Assembly: GCA_012523545.1 (NCBI GenBank)
Contig: JAAYIH010000049.1
Location: 107,841 to 144,592 of the forward strand
DNA: 36,752 bases
Direction of reading: 5' to 3'
DNA from: Bacillota bacterium
GTDB lineage: Bacteria; Bacillota; Proteinivoracia; UBA4975
The notes beneath the pieces were generated by a model. That model saw nothing but the letters and a program-made list of their open reading frames with translations. It did not search any database and was not told where the DNA came from. Below are positions 35,369 to 36,752 of the stretch, piece after piece. Position numbers and translations under genes: made by a program. Position 1 is the stretch's first letter, and every line of letters starts with the position of its first letter.

Positions 35369-35788
35369 ATGGAAAAAACTTTGGTACTGATTAAGCCTGA
35401 CGGGGTCCGCCGCAAACTCGTTGGCGAGATAATCGGGCGCCTGGAGAAAAAGGGGCTGGATTTGGAAAAAGCCAGGATGCTGGTGTTGTCACGGGCCAAG
35501 GCCGAAGAGCACTATCGGGATCACAGGGGAAAAGATTTTTATGAAGAGCTCATACAATACATAACTTCCGGGCCGGTCTTGGCCATGGTGTGGAGCGGCC
35601 GTAATGCCATTGCGCTGACCAGGAGGCTGGTAGGCGACACCAATCCCCATGAAGCACTGCCCGGGACCATAAGAGGGGATTTTGCCCTGACCACAACGGA
35701 AAACCTGGTGCACGCTTCCGACAGTCCCCAGGCTGCTCAACGTGAAATCGCGCTGTTCTTTTCAGGGGAAGAAGATGACAGATTTTAA
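35369..35788 (+). CDS. ndk: Nucleoside diphosphate kinase
   Basis: A 139-residue kinase that balances NTP and dNTP pools. The phosphorylated histidine is His115 in NLVHASDSP (family form NxxHGSDS), LVLIKPDGVRR is the first motif and PGTIRGDFAL the third. ATG 35369 is chosen over GTG 35360 because GAGG (35357-35360) is the ribosome site and the product then begins MEKTLVLIKPDG. It overlaps cheR by 14 bases. Confidence 0.95.
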   Translation: MEKTLVLIKPDGVRRKLVGEIIGRLEKKGLDLEKARMLVLSRAKAEEHYRDHRGKDFYEELIQYITSGPVLAMVWSGRNAIALTRRLVGDTNPHEALPGTIRGDFALTTTENLVHASDSPQAAQREIALFFSGEEDDRF

Positions 35789-36545
35789 GCAGTTTACCGA
35801 GCGCTTTAAAATGCTAACCGGCATTGACCTGGAACATTATAATAAAAACCAAATCCAGAGGCGGCTCAACGTATTCCGCCAGAAATACCAGTTTCATACC
35901 CTGCCGGATTTGCTTGCGGGTATAGAAAAAAATGCGGCGTTGCGCCAGGAGTGCATCCGCCGTTTGACCATTAATGTCACTGGGTTTTTTCGTGATCCCG
36001 AGCACTGGCAAGTTTTAAAAAACTACCTGCGCGAAATGGGCAAGTACCAAGTGCCTGTGCGGTTGTGGAGTGCCGGTTGTGCCACCGGCGAGGAGGCGTA
36101 TTCCCTGGCGTGGCTGGCCATGACCACGTTGCCCAAAAATACCTGGGAGCTGTTGGCCTCGGATCTGGATGCAGATGTCCTGAACACTGCCCGGGCCGGA
36201 GTGTATACCGCAAAGGCCGTCAAGGGCGTGGATGCAAAAACCCTGCCGCTGATGTTTCAAAGAACAGGGAGCGATTTATATTCCGTCAAGCCCCATATCC
36301 GGGAGCGGGTGCGCTTTTTCAGGCACGACCTGTTGCGCGATCAGTATCCTTTCCATGTAGATGTTATTCTTTGCCGAAACGTCCTGATATATTTTATAGA
36401 AAAGACCAAGAAAAAAGTAATCTCCAACCTGGTCCAGGCCCTAAACCCGGGCGGAATCCTTTTTCTCGGCAGTTCGGAGCAAATCATCGGGCCGGACAAG
36501 TATGGCCTGGTCAATGAAAACGTCTTCTTCTACCGCAAAAAATAA
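35775..36545 (+). CDS. cheR: CheR-type protein-glutamate methyltransferase
   Basis: A 256-residue SAM-dependent methyltransferase of the CheR family. The N-terminal helical domain ends with INVTGFFRDPEHW, and the SAM-binding domain starts SAGCATGEEAYSLAWL (99-114). ILCRNVLIYF and LFLGSSEQI are family signatures. It would methylate glutamates of chemoreceptors, but no other chemotaxis gene is in the window, so it may serve another sensory system. ATG 35775 lies behind AGGGGAAGAAG within the end of ndk. Confidence 0.9.
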   Translation: MTDFKQFTERFKMLTGIDLEHYNKNQIQRRLNVFRQKYQFHTLPDLLAGIEKNAALRQECIRRLTINVTGFFRDPEHWQVLKNYLREMGKYQVPVRLWSAGCATGEEAYSLAWLAMTTLPKNTWELLASDLDADVLNTARAGVYTAKAVKGVDAKTLPLMFQRTGSDLYSVKPHIRERVRFFRHDLLRDQYPFHVDVILCRNVLIYFIEKTKKKVISNLVQALNPGGILFLGSSEQIIGPDKYGLVNENVFFYRKK

Positions 36546-36567
36546 AGGCCGGAAACCGGCCTTTATT
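36541..36567. terminator. Bidirectional terminator between cheR and tRNA-Leu
   Basis: AATAAAGGCCGG (36541-36552) and CCGGCCTTTATT (36556-36567) form a perfect 12-bp stem with a three-base loop. On the - strand the stem runs into TTTATTTTTT, on the + strand into TTTATTGCATTTT. It would serve both convergent units. Confidence 0.8.
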
Positions 36568-36573
36568 GCATTT

Positions 36574-36660
36574 TGGTGCGAGAGGCGGGATTCGAACCCG
36601 CACACCGGTGAGGGCACTAGATCCTGAATCTAGCGTGTCTGCCAGTTCCACCACTCTCGC
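36574..36660 (-). tRNA. tRNA-Leu (anticodon CAG)
   Basis: An 87-base class II tRNA on the - strand beginning GCGAGAGTGGTGGAAC and ending with encoded CCA. Acceptor arms GCGAGAG and CTCTCGC pair fully. The anticodon stem CTAGA/TCTAG encloses TTCAGGA, giving CAG, which reads CUG. A long variable arm and the T loop GGTTCGAATCC fit leucine. Confidence 0.95.
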
Positions 36661-36672
36661 GAATACAAATAC

Positions 36673-36701
36673 TTTATAGCACAGAATCGCGATGATGTCA
36701 A
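36673..36701 (-). promoter_or_regulatory. Sigma-A promoter of tRNA-Leu
   Basis: On the - strand TTGACA (36701-36696) and TATAAA (36678-36673) are 17 bases apart. The -35 almost touches the 3' end of the next tRNA (36703). Confidence 0.8.
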
Positions 36702-36702
36702 T

Positions 36703-36752
36703 TGGCGGGCCATCAGGGATTCGAACCCCGGACACCCTGATTAAGAGCTGTC
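36703..36752 (-). tRNA. Partial tRNA, 3' half, cut by the window end (identity uncertain, possibly Lys CTT)
   Basis: On the - strand the last 50 bases end GGCCCGCCA, with encoded CCA and discriminator G. The T arm CGGGG-TTCGAAT-CCCTG pairs well. A loop CTCTTAA would give anticodon CTT (lysine), but the five bases before it (GACAG) do not pair with TCAGG after it, and G is not the usual discriminator of lysine tRNAs. The 5' half lies outside, so the identity stays open. Confidence 0.6.

Noticed and set aside
36735-36752. Group I intron 3' end in the edge tRNA
   Set aside because: The G before the loop fits the rule for intron ends, but nothing of an intron is visible and other explanations are simpler.

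Overview
The window looks like a chromosomal housekeeping segment from a spore-forming member of the Firmicutes, most likely a Clostridia-type lineage. This rests on gene content and order: the dnaK-dnaJ-prmA-rsmE-mtaB run, rpsU-nfeD-floA, yqfC-yqfD-phoH-pgpH-ybeY-dgkA-cdd-era-recO, an ispH-rpsA fusion, and der-gpsA-spoIVA. SpoIVA, YqfC and YqfD point to endospore formation. Many genes start with GTG or TTG behind strong GA-rich ribosome binding sites. I cannot name a genus. All protein genes are on the + strand; only the three tRNA genes at the right end are on the - strand. I see no insertion sequence, prophage, CRISPR array, rRNA or plasmid feature. No stretch over 300 bases lacks a gene.

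Layout. 1-6095: end of grpE, dnaK, dnaJ, prmA, rsmE, mtaB (heat-shock chaperone operon with rRNA, ribosomal protein and tRNA modification genes), with a terminator-like hairpin between dnaK and dnaJ. 6150-10061: an unknown membrane-anchored protein, a HIT hydrolase, rpsU behind a perfect-hexamer sigma-A promoter, then nfeD, floA and a proline-rich membrane protein, closed by a strong terminator. 10141-19650: yqfC, yqfD, phoH, pgpH, ybeY, dgkA, two tandem DUF881 membrane proteins, cdd, era, recO, nearly all touching or overlapping.

19652-21670: the most unusual part. In the place where many Firmicutes carry glyQ-glyS there is a single, strongly diverged relative of the glycyl-tRNA synthetase beta subunit, with no alpha subunit and no T-box leader beside it. 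A 55-residue membrane peptide follows. 21857-25633: cmk, the ispH-rpsA fusion with its own promoter and a possible internal start for S1 alone, and type 2 IPP isomerase (fni), whose first codons contain a terminator-like hairpin. 25710-28452: a membrane module (DUF1614-like protein, YIEGIA protein, its small partner) and two DUF3189 paralogues, the first of which has no ATG/GTG/TTG in front of its conserved N-terminus.

28499-36545: a PDZ/radical-SAM DUF512 protein, der, gpsA and spoIVA, then tRNA-Pro (-), a GNAT acetyltransferase, speD, ndk and cheR. The window ends with tRNA-Leu and a partial tRNA on the - strand. Overall the segment couples ribosome and tRNA maturation, protein folding, isoprenoid and lipid supply, cyclic-di-AMP turnover and early forespore or coat functions.
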